A DNA stretch of 11,789 nucleotides from Brevundimonas sp. UBA2388 (GCA_002343425.1 DDSO01000129.1:5767-17555), one strand, 5' to 3'. Shown: positions 1 through 6,986, counted from the stretch's first letter. Notes: a model not told the origin generated them from the letters alone. Translations and numbers: made by a program.

Positions 1-233
1 ACCAGCACGATGCCGAACGGCGCGCGCCAGTTTCCGAGCGCATAGCTTTCGGTCGTCCCGCCCGAGGCGTGGACCGTCAGGGCCGCGGCGATGGCGACCA
101 GCGCCGCGCACGAGGCGATCGACACCACCCGCGAGACGCCCAGCCGGTGCCGGAGCGCAAGCAGGGTGATGGAGCCCATCACCGTCGGCAGGATGACGGC
201 GGCGACGACGAGATAGGAGACATAGGGGGTCAC
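1..233 (-). CDS. mrpD: Mrp-type Na+/H+ antiporter subunit D (5' part only)
   Basis: This is the N-terminal 77 residues of the MrpD/MnhD/PhaD subunit; the rest lies beyond the left edge. MrpD is a proton-channel-like membrane protein related to NuoM/NuoN of complex I and works with the other Mrp subunits in cytoplasmic-membrane Na+(K+)/H+ exchange. The translation runs VTPYVSYLVVAAVILPTVMG and reaches ESYALGNWRAPFGIVLV at the edge; the LGNW-APFGIVLV segment is a hallmark of this subunit. Two hydrophobic stretches (about residues 4-25 and 37-53) fit the first membrane helices. The start is the GTG at 233-231, whose last bases overlap the TGA stop of mrpC (GTGA). A GGGGAG Shine-Dalgarno (242-247 on the plus strand) sits 8 bases before it. 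The overlap indicates translational coupling with mrpC. Only the start is visible, so intactness cannot be judged. Confidence 0.9.
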   Translation of the reverse strand, partial: MTPYVSYLVVAAVILPTVMGSITLLALRHRLGVSRVVSIASCAALVAIAAALTVHASGGTTESYALGNWRAPFGIVL

Positions 234-577
234 GGCCGGGACTCCCCGTCATCGCGGCCGTCGACCTGGTCGGTGCCGGTCTCCAGGAAGGTGCGCAGCG
301 CCAGCACCACCACGAAGGCGGTCATGCCGAAGGCGATGACGATGGCCGTCAGCACCAGGGCCTGGGGCAGGGGATCGGTATAGGCCTCGGCCGCCTTGTC
401 GTAGATCGGCGGCCGGTTGATCACCAGACGCCCCATGGCGAACAGGAACAGGTTGATGGCGTAGGACAGGAAGGCCAGTCCCAGCACCACCGGGAAGGTC
501 CGGCCCCGCAGCACCAGATAGACGCCGGCGGCGGTCAGCACCGCGATGGCCGAGGCCACGAGAAGCTCCATGGTCAT
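230..577 (-). CDS. mrpC: Mrp-type Na+/H+ antiporter subunit C
   Basis: This is a complete 115-residue MrpC/MnhC/PhaC, a small NuoK-like subunit of the Mrp antiporter in the cytoplasmic membrane. Three hydrophobic helices are visible (about residues 4-24, 29-50 and 72-95), as in NuoK. The segment DPLPQALVLTAIVI (about residues 68-81) is the strongly conserved MrpC signature, and FPVVLGLAFLSYAINLFLF precedes it. The length matches the family (about 110-120). The start ATG at 577 overlaps the stop of the upstream mrpA/B gene (ATGA) and has a GGAGG site 7 bases upstream. A second in-frame ATG two codons later (571) has a poorer position. The charged C-terminal tail (after residue 97) is hydrophilic and probably cytoplasmic. 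It sits between the A/B fusion and mrpD, the standard Mrp order. Confidence 0.95.
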   Translation of the reverse strand: MTMELLVASAIAVLTAAGVYLVLRGRTFPVVLGLAFLSYAINLFLFAMGRLVINRPPIYDKAAEAYTDPLPQALVLTAIVIAFGMTAFVVVLALRTFLETGTDQVDGRDDGESRP

Positions 578-3441
578 CGGCCGGCCTCCGTCGGCGACGG
601 GGCCGTTGTCTCGCGCGAGGGATCGACGTCCATCGCCTCCAGGGTTTCGGCCGGCGCTTGTTTTTCGGCCTGCTGCGCCACCTGCGACAGCTGCGCCAGG
701 GCCAGCATCACCGCCCCGATGACGGTCAGGGCCACGCCGATGTCAAACAGCAAGGCCGTGGCCAGTTCGAACTCCCCGATCACCGGCAGGCTGAAATAGT
801 CGAAGGCGCTGGTCAGGAAGGGGGCGCCGAAGACCATGGCCCCGAGGCCGGTGAGCCCCGCGATCAGAACCCCGGTCCCGATCATCGAATGGTGGTCGGC
901 GCGCATCCTCTGGTCGGCGAAGGTGAAGCCCGAGGCCATGTACTGCATCAATATGGCCACCGCGACGATCAGGCCGGCGATGAAGCCGCCGCCCGGCTGA
1001 TTGTGTCCGCGCAGGAAGATATACAGCCCGACCATGACGGCCAGCGGCAGCAGCAGACGCGTGACCACGACCAGCATCATGGGATGGTGTTCGGGCGACC
1101 GTACCGTGTCAGGCTTCCACAACGCCAGTCGCCGGCCGCTCGCCCCGGTCCCGACCGTCTCCAGCAGGGCGAAGATGCCGAGCGCGGCGATCCCCAGCAC
1201 GATGATCTCGCCAAAGGTGTCGAAGGCGCGGAAGTCGACGAGGATGACATTGACCACATTGGTCCCGCCGCCGCCCGAATAGGAATTCTCCCAGAAATAG
1301 CCCGAGATGCTGTCCAGCGGCCGGGTCATCACCGCCCAGGCGGCGCCGCCGACGCCCAGCCCCGCCGCCACGGCCACCCCGCCGTCGCGGAACCGCCGCC
1401 AGGGGCGGCTTTCGACCGGCGTCTGCTTGGGCAGCAGGTTCAGCGCCAGCAGCATCAGCAATATGGTCACCACCTCGACCGAGATCTGGGTCAGGGCCAG
1501 GTCCGGCGCCGACAGATGGACGAAGGCCATCGAAATGATCAGGCCGACGATGCCGATGTAGATCAGCGAGATGTAACGCGCCCGGTGTGTCAGAACGACC
1601 ATGGCCGTGGCCGTGACCAGGGCGATCCACGCCACGATCGCGGCGGGCGAAACCGGCAGGCCCGGCCGGTCGCCGGGGACGAAACCGGCCGACAGGAAGC
1701 CGGCGTATCCCACGACCACCGCGGTCCCGATCAGGGCGGCCATGGCCCGTTGCAAGGAGCCGTTCTGCAGCGCATCGACGCCGCGCCGCGCGGCCGTGAC
1801 CGACGCCGCCACCGACCGGTCGAACATCCGTTTGGCGTCCGGCAGCCCAGCCCCTTGCCAGATCCGGTCCAGCCGCCGGTGGTTCATCAGCAGCAGGGCG
1901 CCCAGCCCGATCGCGGCCACGCTCATGAACAGCGCCGGCGTCACCCCGTGCCACAGCGCCAGATGCACCGGCTCCGCGGAGCCGTTGGTCACCGCCCCCG
2001 CGACCGCATTGACCAACGGCCCGGCGAGCAGCGCCGGGGCCAGACCGATCGCCACGACCAGCACGGTCAGGACCGCCGGCGGCCCCCACAGGCCGACGCC
2101 CGGATCGTGCGGCTTCTTCGGATAGTCATCGCGGCGCGGCCCGAAATAGACGTGCACGATATAGCGCAGCGAATAGGCCACCGAGAGCGTCGCCCCCAGG
2201 GTCGCCAGCACCGGGAACACCCACGGCTGGTTCAGCCACACGGTGTCCGCTGCCTCGTACAGCATCATCTCCTTGGAGATGAAGCCGTTCAGCGGCGGGA
2301 TCCCCGCCATCGACAGCCCGGCGATCAGGGCCAGCGTCCCGGCGATCGGCATCAGGCCGAACAGGCCGCCGAGGCGCTTGAGGTCGCGCGTCCCCGCCTC
2401 ATGGTCGACGATGCCCGCGTTCAGGAACAGCGCTGCCTTGAAGGTCGCGTGATTGATGATGTGGAACACCCCGACCAGCGCCGCCATCGGCGTGCCGATG
2501 CCGAACAGCATGGTCAGAAAGCCCAGATGGCTGATGGTCGAATAGGCCAGCAGCCCCTTCAGGTCGTCCTTGAACAGGGCCACGCAGGCGGCGAACACCA
2601 TGGTCACCAGCCCGGTGGTGGCCACGATCAGGAACCAGGCCTCGGTCCCCGCCAGCACCGGCCACAGCCGCGCCAGCATGAAGATCCCCGCCTTCACCAT
2701 GGTCGCCGAGTGCAGATAGGCGCTGACCGGCGTCGGCGCGGCCATGGCGTGCGGCAGCCAGAAATGGAAGGGGAACTGGGCCGACTTGGTGAAACAGCCG
2801 CCAAGGATCAGCAGCAGGGCCGGCACATAGAGCGGCGAGGCCTTGATCGCCTCGCCCTGTTGCAGGATCACCGTCAGCTCGTACGAGCCGGCGACATTCC
2901 CGAGGATCAGCAGGCCCGCGATCAGGGCCAGCCCGCCGCCGCCGGTGACGAACAGCGCCATCCGCGCGCCCTGCCGCGCCTCCGGCGAATGCCGCCAGAA
3001 GCCGATCAGCAGGAAGGACGACAGACTGGTCAGCTCCCAGAAGATCAGCAGCAACAGAACATTGTCCGACAGGACAATGCCCAGCATCGCGCCCTGGAAC
3101 AGCAGCAGATAGGTGAAGAACCGGCCCATCGGATCGGCCGCCGACAGATAAAATCGGGCGTAGATGATGATCAGCAGGCCGATCCCCAGGATCATGCCCG
3201 CGAACATCAGGCCCAGCGGGTCGAGGAACAGGCTGGCGTTCAGACCCAGCGCGGGAATCCAGGGGACGCTCGCCTGATACGTCTCGCCCGCCATCACCGC
3301 CGGCGTCAGCCCGGCCAGCACGACCAGGGCCGACAGGGTCACGGCGCCGGCGGCGAGGGCGGCGGCGTTCCGGCCCAGGCGGATGGCCAGGGCGGGAGCC
3401 AGGGCCCCGAGCAGGGGAAGAAGGGCGAGTAGAAACAGCAA
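574..3441 (-). CDS. mrpA: Mrp-type Na+/H+ antiporter subunit A/B fusion
   Basis: This is a 955-residue integral membrane protein joining MrpA (about residues 1-785) and MrpB (about 788-920), the arrangement known from group-2 Mrp (Pha-type) operons of alphaproteobacteria. MrpA resembles complex I NuoL and carries ion-path residues. Visible are E137 in FWELTSLSSFLLIGFW, K220 in FTKSAQFPFHFWLPHA, K251 in LHSATMVKAGIF, H306, H332 and K336 in HIINHATFKAALF, and K391. The MrpA C-terminal module (about 598-765) includes VHLSAPDLALTQISVE and FDTFGEIIVLG. The MrpB part has TRLLLPLAVMVGLYIF and GHNQPGGGFIAGL, then a polar tail of about 35 residues. The frame stays open upstream to 4008, but hydrophobic MrpA-like sequence begins only at TTG 3441 (LLFLLALLPLLGALAP). 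An AAGG lies 7 bases before that TTG and no ATG or GTG is close by, so I chose it. The stop overlaps mrpC. The protein exchanges cytoplasmic Na+ or K+ for protons; which cation cannot be read from sequence. Confidence 0.93.
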   Translation of the reverse strand: MLFLLALLPLLGALAPALAIRLGRNAAALAAGAVTLSALVVLAGLTPAVMAGETYQASVPWIPALGLNASLFLDPLGLMFAGMILGIGLLIIIYARFYLSAADPMGRFFTYLLLFQGAMLGIVLSDNVLLLLIFWELTSLSSFLLIGFWRHSPEARQGARMALFVTGGGGLALIAGLLILGNVAGSYELTVILQQGEAIKASPLYVPALLLILGGCFTKSAQFPFHFWLPHAMAAPTPVSAYLHSATMVKAGIFMLARLWPVLAGTEAWFLIVATTGLVTMVFAACVALFKDDLKGLLAYSTISHLGFLTMLFGIGTPMAALVGVFHIINHATFKAALFLNAGIVDHEAGTRDLKRLGGLFGLMPIAGTLALIAGLSMAGIPPLNGFISKEMMLYEAADTVWLNQPWVFPVLATLGATLSVAYSLRYIVHVYFGPRRDDYPKKPHDPGVGLWGPPAVLTVLVVAIGLAPALLAGPLVNAVAGAVTNGSAEPVHLALWHGVTPALFMSVAAIGLGALLLMNHRRLDRIWQGAGLPDAKRMFDRSVAASVTAARRGVDALQNGSLQRAMAALIGTAVVVGYAGFLSAGFVPGDRPGLPVSPAAIVAWIALVTATAMVVLTHRARYISLIYIGIVGLIISMAFVHLSAPDLALTQISVEVVTILLMLLALNLLPKQTPVESRPWRRFRDGGVAVAAGLGVGGAAWAVMTRPLDSISGYFWENSYSGGGGTNVVNVILVDFRAFDTFGEIIVLGIAALGIFALLETVGTGASGRRLALWKPDTVRSPEHHPMMLVVVTRLLLPLAVMVGLYIFLRGHNQPGGGFIAGLIVAVAILMQYMASGFTFADQRMRADHHSMIGTGVLIAGLTGLGAMVFGAPFLTSAFDYFSLPVIGEFELATALLFDIGVALTVIGAVMLALAQLSQVAQQAEKQAPAETLEAMDVDPSRETTAPSPTEAGR

Positions 3442-3452
3442 GAATCGGCCTT
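3439..3452 (-). promoter_or_regulatory. Shine-Dalgarno and TTG start of the mrpA/B fusion
   Basis: On the minus strand, AAGG (3452-3449) is followed after 7 bases by TTG (3441-3439). Between this TTG and codons far upstream there is no in-frame ATG or GTG, and the upstream residues (arginine- and proline-rich) do not look like MrpA. The site therefore decides the start, and a TTG start implies modest initiation of the first gene of the operon. The next plausible in-frame starts would remove the first helix. Confidence 0.6.
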
Positions 3453-3570
3453 GGAAGCGTGGGTCAGGCGGGGCGCGGGTCGTCCTTGTAGAGCGTGACG
3501 GCCCCGATTTCTCCCCCGTTGGAAAGTTTGTCGCAACTCGCGGCGACGACCGGGCCGGGCGGCCGGTTCG

Positions 3571-3586
3571 GCGCTGCAGCGCTGCA
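3571..3586. repeat. Tandem 8-bp duplication forming overlapping palindromes
   Basis: GCGCTGCA occurs twice in direct succession. The 16 bases contain two overlapping perfect 12-bp palindromes (3571-3582 and 3575-3586). It lies about 130 bases upstream of the mrpA/B start, so it could be an operator for that operon. In GC-rich DNA a short duplication of this kind can also be chance. Confidence 0.45.
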
Positions 3587-3651
3587 ACTGTCCGATCGCG
3601 CAGGATTATGCCCGAGGCTCGCCGCGATACTGGCACCCGAAGGGCGAATAT

Positions 3652-3688
3652 TGACGTAGCGTCATCGGTTTCTGTCGCTTTTGCGTCA
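3652..3688. promoter_or_regulatory. TGACG/CGTCA inverted repeat and third box, possible operator
   Basis: TGACG (3652-3656), three bases, then CGTCA (3660-3664) form a perfect 5-bp inverted repeat. A further CGTCA follows at 3684-3688, 24 bases after the second, close to two helical turns. The local composition is more AT-rich than the surroundings, as expected near a promoter. Three copies of one 5-mer in 37 bases suggest a binding site serving the mrp operon, the receptor or both. No regulator can be named. Confidence 0.3.
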
Positions 3689-3871
3689 CAGTCAGGCTTC
3701 CGCCGTGGCGGAAATGCGGCGCTGAGCCCCCCCGCTCCTTGTCGCTGAGTCCGGCTTGGATTACCCCGGAAGCTGGACTTACCGTGCTCCACAGAAGGGT
3801 GCGGTCCAGGGATCAGGAAACGCTGCGGTCGCCGTCCAGGACGGAGGCCCGGCCCATGTCGGGGAGCCACC

Positions 3872-6475
3872 ATGCGCCTTACCAACCTTCTTCGCACCAC
3901 CGTGTCGGCCGCCGTGGTCGGGGCCTGCGCCTTCGGCCTCGCCGGCGCCGCCTCCGCCCAGGATGCGGCCCAGGACGGCCCGCAGACCATCGACGACATC
4001 ATCGTCACCGCCCAGAAGCGTGAGCAGAACCTTCAGGACGTGCCGATCGTGGTCACCAGCCTGTCGGCCGAGACCCTGCAGGACGCCGGCGTTCGCGACA
4101 TCAAGGATCTGCAGATCCTGACCCCCGGCATGACCGTCACCTCGACCTCGTCGGAAGCCTCGACCACCGCCCGTATCCGCGGCGTCGGCACGGTCGGCGA
4201 CAACCCCGGTCTGGAAAGCTCGGTCGGCGTGGTCATCGACGGCGTCTATCGTTCGCGCAACTCGGTCGGCTTCGGCGACCTGGGCGAAATGGCCCGCATC
4301 GAGGTCCTGAAGGGCCCGCAGGGCACGCTGTTTGGCAAGAACACCTCGGCCGGCGTCATCAACATCATCACCGAGGCCCCGTCGTTCACGCCGGAGTTCA
4401 ATGCCGAACTCAACGTCGGCAACTACGGCGCCATGGGCGCTTCGGGTTCGGTGTCCGGCCCGATCAGCGACACCCTGGCCTTCCGCCTCTACGCCGGTCG
4501 CCGCGTGCGCGACGGCTTCATGAACATCGACACCGGTGACGGCCCGCGGCCCGAGACCACCGACAACAACCAGGACTTCGGCACCGTCCGCGGCCAGCTG
4601 CTCTGGCTGCCCAGCGACAACGTCTCCTTCCGCCTCATCGGCGACTATTCGCGCCGGGACGAGTTCTGCTGCGTCGGCACCCAGATCCGCACGGGCCCGA
4701 CCTATCCGTTCGTCGACGGCCTCTCGGTCGGCACCGGCCAGCGTCCGCCGGCCACCGGCTTTGGCCCGCTGCCGTTCTCGCGCACCGGCTTCGCCAACCG
4801 TTCGTCCTACCAGGAAGTCACCGACCGCGGCGTCTCGCTCGAAGCCACGATCGACATGCCGGGCATCAACGGCGCCCTGACCTCGGTCACCTCGTGGCGT
4901 GAGTGGGAATCCTCGCTCGGCCAGGACATCGACTACACCGGCGCGGACATCGCCTATCGTGAGAACGACGGCGACTACGGCTTCACGGTCGACAACCTGA
5001 CCCAGGAATTCCGCCTGGCCGGCTCCAATGACCGCTTCGACTGGCTGCTCGGCTTCTTCGCCACCTCGGAAGAGGTCGGCCGCACCGACAGCTGGTATTT
5101 CGGCGCCGACTACACGCCCTTCCTGTCCTTCCTGCTCAGCGCCCGTCTGAACGGCGTGAACCCGGCCCTGCCGGTCAGCCCGAACACCATCGGCTGCTAC
5201 ACCCGCGCGGCCCAGACGGCGGCCGGCTTCGGCGCCTGCCTGGGCACCGGCGGCGCTGTCAACGGCGGAGGCCCCGGCTTCACCGTCGGTCAGGGCTTCG
5301 AGGACGTCTACGACCAGGATTCGACGTCCTACGCGATCTTCACCAACAACACCTGGCACGTCACCGAGCAGTTCGACATCACCCTAGGCCTTCGCTACAC
5401 CATGGATGACAAGAGCCTGCAGGGCCTGCAGCGCAACGTGAACGGCAACGGCGGAGCCTGCGGCGCCGCCCTGGCCAACGCCGGCGCGATCGGCGCGGTG
5501 CTCGGCGCGGCCAACACTCCGGCCATTCTCGGCAACTTCTGCCTTCCCTGGTCGAACGCCGCCTATGCCAACCGCGGCGTTTCCGAGCAGTTCGACGACG
5601 GTGAGCTGAGCGGCACGATCAAGGCCGCCTTCCGCCTGAACCCGTCGATCCTGACCTACGGTTCGTACGCCCGCGGCTACAAGAGCTTCGGCTACAACCT
5701 GGACCGCGTGCAGACCGGCATCACGCCCAATGCCTCGCTGTTCTTCCCGTCGGAAGTGGTCGACAGCTACGAACTCGGCGTGAAGATGACGCTGCTGGAC
5801 CGCACCCTGCTGCTGAACGCCACCTACTTCGACCAGACGTTCGAGAACTTCCAGCTCAACACCTTCCTCGGCACCGCCTTCGTGGTGGAATCGATCCCCG
5901 AGCTGACCTCGCGCGGCATCGACGCCGACATGGTCTGGTTCACCCCGATCGAGGGCCTGAGCTTCCAGGGCGGCGTCACCTACACCGACGCCCAGTACGG
6001 CGTCTTCACGGCCGCCGACCTGTCCAGCCCGGGCAACTTCCCGCAGCTCTCGCTGCTGCCGGGCGCCCGCGCCTCGTTCGCTCCGGAATGGTCGGCCACC
6101 GGCTCGATCAACTACGACCGCAACATCGGCAACGGCCTCCGCGCCGGCTTCAGCCTCGCGGCCAAATACATGGACGACTACAACACGGGCTCCGACCTGC
6201 TCCCCTACAAGATGCAGGAAGCCTTCACGACCATGAACGGCCGCATCATGCTGGGCGCCGAGGATGAGCGCTGGACCGCCGAGTTCTGGGTCCAGAACCT
6301 GACCGACGAAGAGTATGTCCAGGTCGTCTACAACGCCCCGCTGCAAGGCGGCGCCTTCCAGACGACGCTCCAGCCGAACGGCACCTTCTACAACCCGGCG
6401 CTGGACACCCAGACCTACGACGCCTTCCTGGGCCAGCCCCGGACCTGGGGCGCGACCCTGCGCTTCAAATACTAG
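3872..6475 (+). CDS. TonB-dependent outer-membrane receptor, ligand unknown
   Basis: This is an 867-residue TonB-dependent receptor, an energised outer-membrane transporter for scarce large substrates such as siderophores, cobalamin or oligosaccharides. A signal peptide spans residues 1-29, with cleavage predicted after ASA. The TonB box region IDDIIVTA is at 40-47. The plug domain (about 45-165) contains TTARIRGVG, the VVIDGVYRSR segment and VLKGPQGTLFGKNTSAGVINI (about 144-164), which is diagnostic. The rest is a 22-strand type barrel, including the late-barrel motif WTAEFWVQNLTDEEY near residue 810. It ends in RFKY, with the terminal aromatic residue needed for BAM assembly. No N-terminal STN or secretin-like extension is present, so it is not a FecA-type transducer. 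Cysteines occur as C266-C267, C442/C456 and C530/C557, probably in surface loops. The ATG at 3872 has GGGGAG 5 bases upstream. No TonB, ExbBD, sigma/anti-sigma or ABC gene is adjacent, so the ligand is open. Confidence 0.95.
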   Translation: MRLTNLLRTTVSAAVVGACAFGLAGAASAQDAAQDGPQTIDDIIVTAQKREQNLQDVPIVVTSLSAETLQDAGVRDIKDLQILTPGMTVTSTSSEASTTARIRGVGTVGDNPGLESSVGVVIDGVYRSRNSVGFGDLGEMARIEVLKGPQGTLFGKNTSAGVINIITEAPSFTPEFNAELNVGNYGAMGASGSVSGPISDTLAFRLYAGRRVRDGFMNIDTGDGPRPETTDNNQDFGTVRGQLLWLPSDNVSFRLIGDYSRRDEFCCVGTQIRTGPTYPFVDGLSVGTGQRPPATGFGPLPFSRTGFANRSSYQEVTDRGVSLEATIDMPGINGALTSVTSWREWESSLGQDIDYTGADIAYRENDGDYGFTVDNLTQEFRLAGSNDRFDWLLGFFATSEEVGRTDSWYFGADYTPFLSFLLSARLNGVNPALPVSPNTIGCYTRAAQTAAGFGACLGTGGAVNGGGPGFTVGQGFEDVYDQDSTSYAIFTNNTWHVTEQFDITLGLRYTMDDKSLQGLQRNVNGNGGACGAALANAGAIGAVLGAANTPAILGNFCLPWSNAAYANRGVSEQFDDGELSGTIKAAFRLNPSILTYGSYARGYKSFGYNLDRVQTGITPNASLFFPSEVVDSYELGVKMTLLDRTLLLNATYFDQTFENFQLNTFLGTAFVVESIPELTSRGIDADMVWFTPIEGLSFQGGVTYTDAQYGVFTAADLSSPGNFPQLSLLPGARASFAPEWSATGSINYDRNIGNGLRAGFSLAAKYMDDYNTGSDLLPYKMQEAFTTMNGRIMLGAEDERWTAEFWVQNLTDEEYVQVVYNAPLQGGAFQTTLQPNGTFYNPALDTQTYDAFLGQPRTWGATLRFKY

Positions 6476-6481
6476 ACCCTT

Positions 6482-6540
6482 CTCGCCGCAAGGCGGGTTG
6501 AACCAGCCGGCCGGGGGCAACCCCGGCCGGTTTTGTTTTG
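6482..6540 (+). terminator. Rho-independent terminator of the TonB receptor gene
   Basis: Just after the TAG stop, a perfect 10-bp GC stem CCGGCCGGGG (6507-6516) pairs with CCCCGGCCGG (6521-6530) across a GCAA tetraloop. TTTTGTTTT follows at 6531. A smaller hairpin with the same GCAA loop (6482-6497; 6 bp with one G-T pair) precedes it. The minus strand has no T-run after the stem, so the terminator acts on rightward transcription only. Confidence 0.93.
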
Positions 6541-6659
6541 TCCATGCTTGCGGTGCGCCTTGTCCTCCCGGACGCCCCCCGACCGGCGATCAGGAGCCGC
6601 GACCGACCACACCATTCGTCGCCTGAGTGGCCCCACCGGCGGATCCCCCCCCGGCGACG

Positions 6660-6863
6660 GATGGTTCATCACAACGGGCACAACGAAGGCCACAACGAAC
6701 AAAACGGGTTCTGTGAGGAGGTCCAGCCTGCCCCACCTTCGGTTCCGATCAATGCGGCGTACGCCGCGATCTCAAAAGAGCCCGGCGCGATATCGACGCC
6801 GACACGGCTCAGGTCCCGTGGTGTCCGTTGTGGCCTTCGTTGTGCCCGTTGTGATGAGCCTTC
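6660..6863. repeat. ~200-bp inverted-repeat element with 32-bp perfect arms
   Basis: The sequence at 6666-6697 is the exact reverse complement of 6826-6857 (32 of 32 bases). Pairing continues with mismatches outward to 6660/6863 and inward to about 6715/6808. Each arm contains three copies of CACAACG (6670, 6679 and 6691 on the left), or its complement CGTTGTG on the right, at 9- and 12-base spacing. Both strands therefore translate to repetitive peptides such as HNGHNEGHNE or VVAFVVPVVM. The loop (about 110-128 bases) holds two smaller palindromes. As RNA this would be one long stem with two inner hairpins. It lies between two convergent terminators, a usual place for dispersed palindromic (REP-like) or MITE-like elements. 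No target-site duplication was found. Confidence 0.85.
6754..6767. repeat. Perfect 14-bp palindrome in the loop of the inverted-repeat element
   Basis: GCGGCGTACGCCGC reads identically on both strands and can fold as a 5-bp stem with a GTAC loop. It sits near the centre of the larger element (centre about 6761.5), so the two share almost the same axis of symmetry. A second hairpin, CGGCG at 6783-6787 with CGCCG at 6797-6801, lies to its right. Confidence 0.7.
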
Positions 6864-6954
6864 CGGCCGCCGCGTCCTGCACGAAAGCGCACCGCGATTG
6901 GCAGTTCAACTCTGCGGGCGCCGCCTTCAGGCCATGCGGCTCTGCCGGCCACGG

Positions 6955-6986
6955 AAAAGGGGCGGCAACCTCACGGCCACCGCCCC
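6955..6986 (-). terminator. Rho-independent terminator of the RND efflux operon
   Basis: On the minus strand, GGGGCGG (6986-6980) pairs with CCGCCCC (6965-6959) over a 14-base loop, and TTTT (6958-6955) follows. It begins about 30 bases after the stop of the pump gene. A palindrome GGATGATCATCC at 6990-7001 lies between the stop and the stem and might add to the structure. Confidence 0.8.

Larger units (their letters stand above)
3442..3871. other. Divergent intergenic region between mrp operon and TonB receptor
   Basis: About 430 bases without a gene, containing the upstream control regions of both the leftward mrp operon and the rightward receptor. Reading frames cross it, but their translations are arginine- and proline-rich and look like nothing known. 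Visible items are a tandem 8-bp duplication forming palindromes at 3571-3586, a TGACG-TAG-CGTCA inverted repeat at 3652-3664 with another CGTCA at 3684-3688, and the receptor's ribosome binding site at 3861-3866. No -35/-10 pair on either strand was good enough to call. A TTGACG (3651) and, on the minus strand, a CATAAT (around 3605) each lack a good partner. Confidence 0.7.
6541..6954. other. Gene-free convergent intergenic region
   Basis: About 410 bases lie between the terminator of the rightward receptor gene and that of the leftward efflux operon. Open frames exist on both strands, but they have arginine-, proline- and repeat-dominated translations, overlap the terminators and have no recognisable domain. 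I call no gene here. The main content is the inverted-repeat element at 6660-6863. To its left, 6541-6659 holds nothing I recognise beyond a run of eight C at 6645-6652. Confidence 0.7.

Noticed and set aside
658..3432. 924-residue open frame on the plus strand opposite the mrpA/B fusion
   Set aside because: It is rich in Q, H, R, G and D, has no hydrophobic or domain structure, and mirrors the codon pattern of the real gene. It is a high-GC antisense shadow.
3779..5359. 526-residue open frame on the minus strand opposite the TonB receptor
   Set aside because: It has an alanine-, glycine-, valine-, arginine- and aspartate-dominated composition with no recognisable motif, while the opposite strand encodes a clear receptor. 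It is a shadow frame.
5384..6520. 378-residue open frame on the minus strand over the receptor's 3' half
   Set aside because: Same kind of shadow composition. It would also start inside the receptor's terminator.
6645..6652. Run of eight C as a possible phase-variation tract
   Set aside because: It lies in no gene or promoter that I can support, so slippage would have no evident effect.
6666..6857. CRISPR array or insertion sequence as the source of the repeats at 6660-6863
   Set aside because: There are only two inverted copies, no regular direct repeats with unique spacers, no transposase frame and no visible target duplication.
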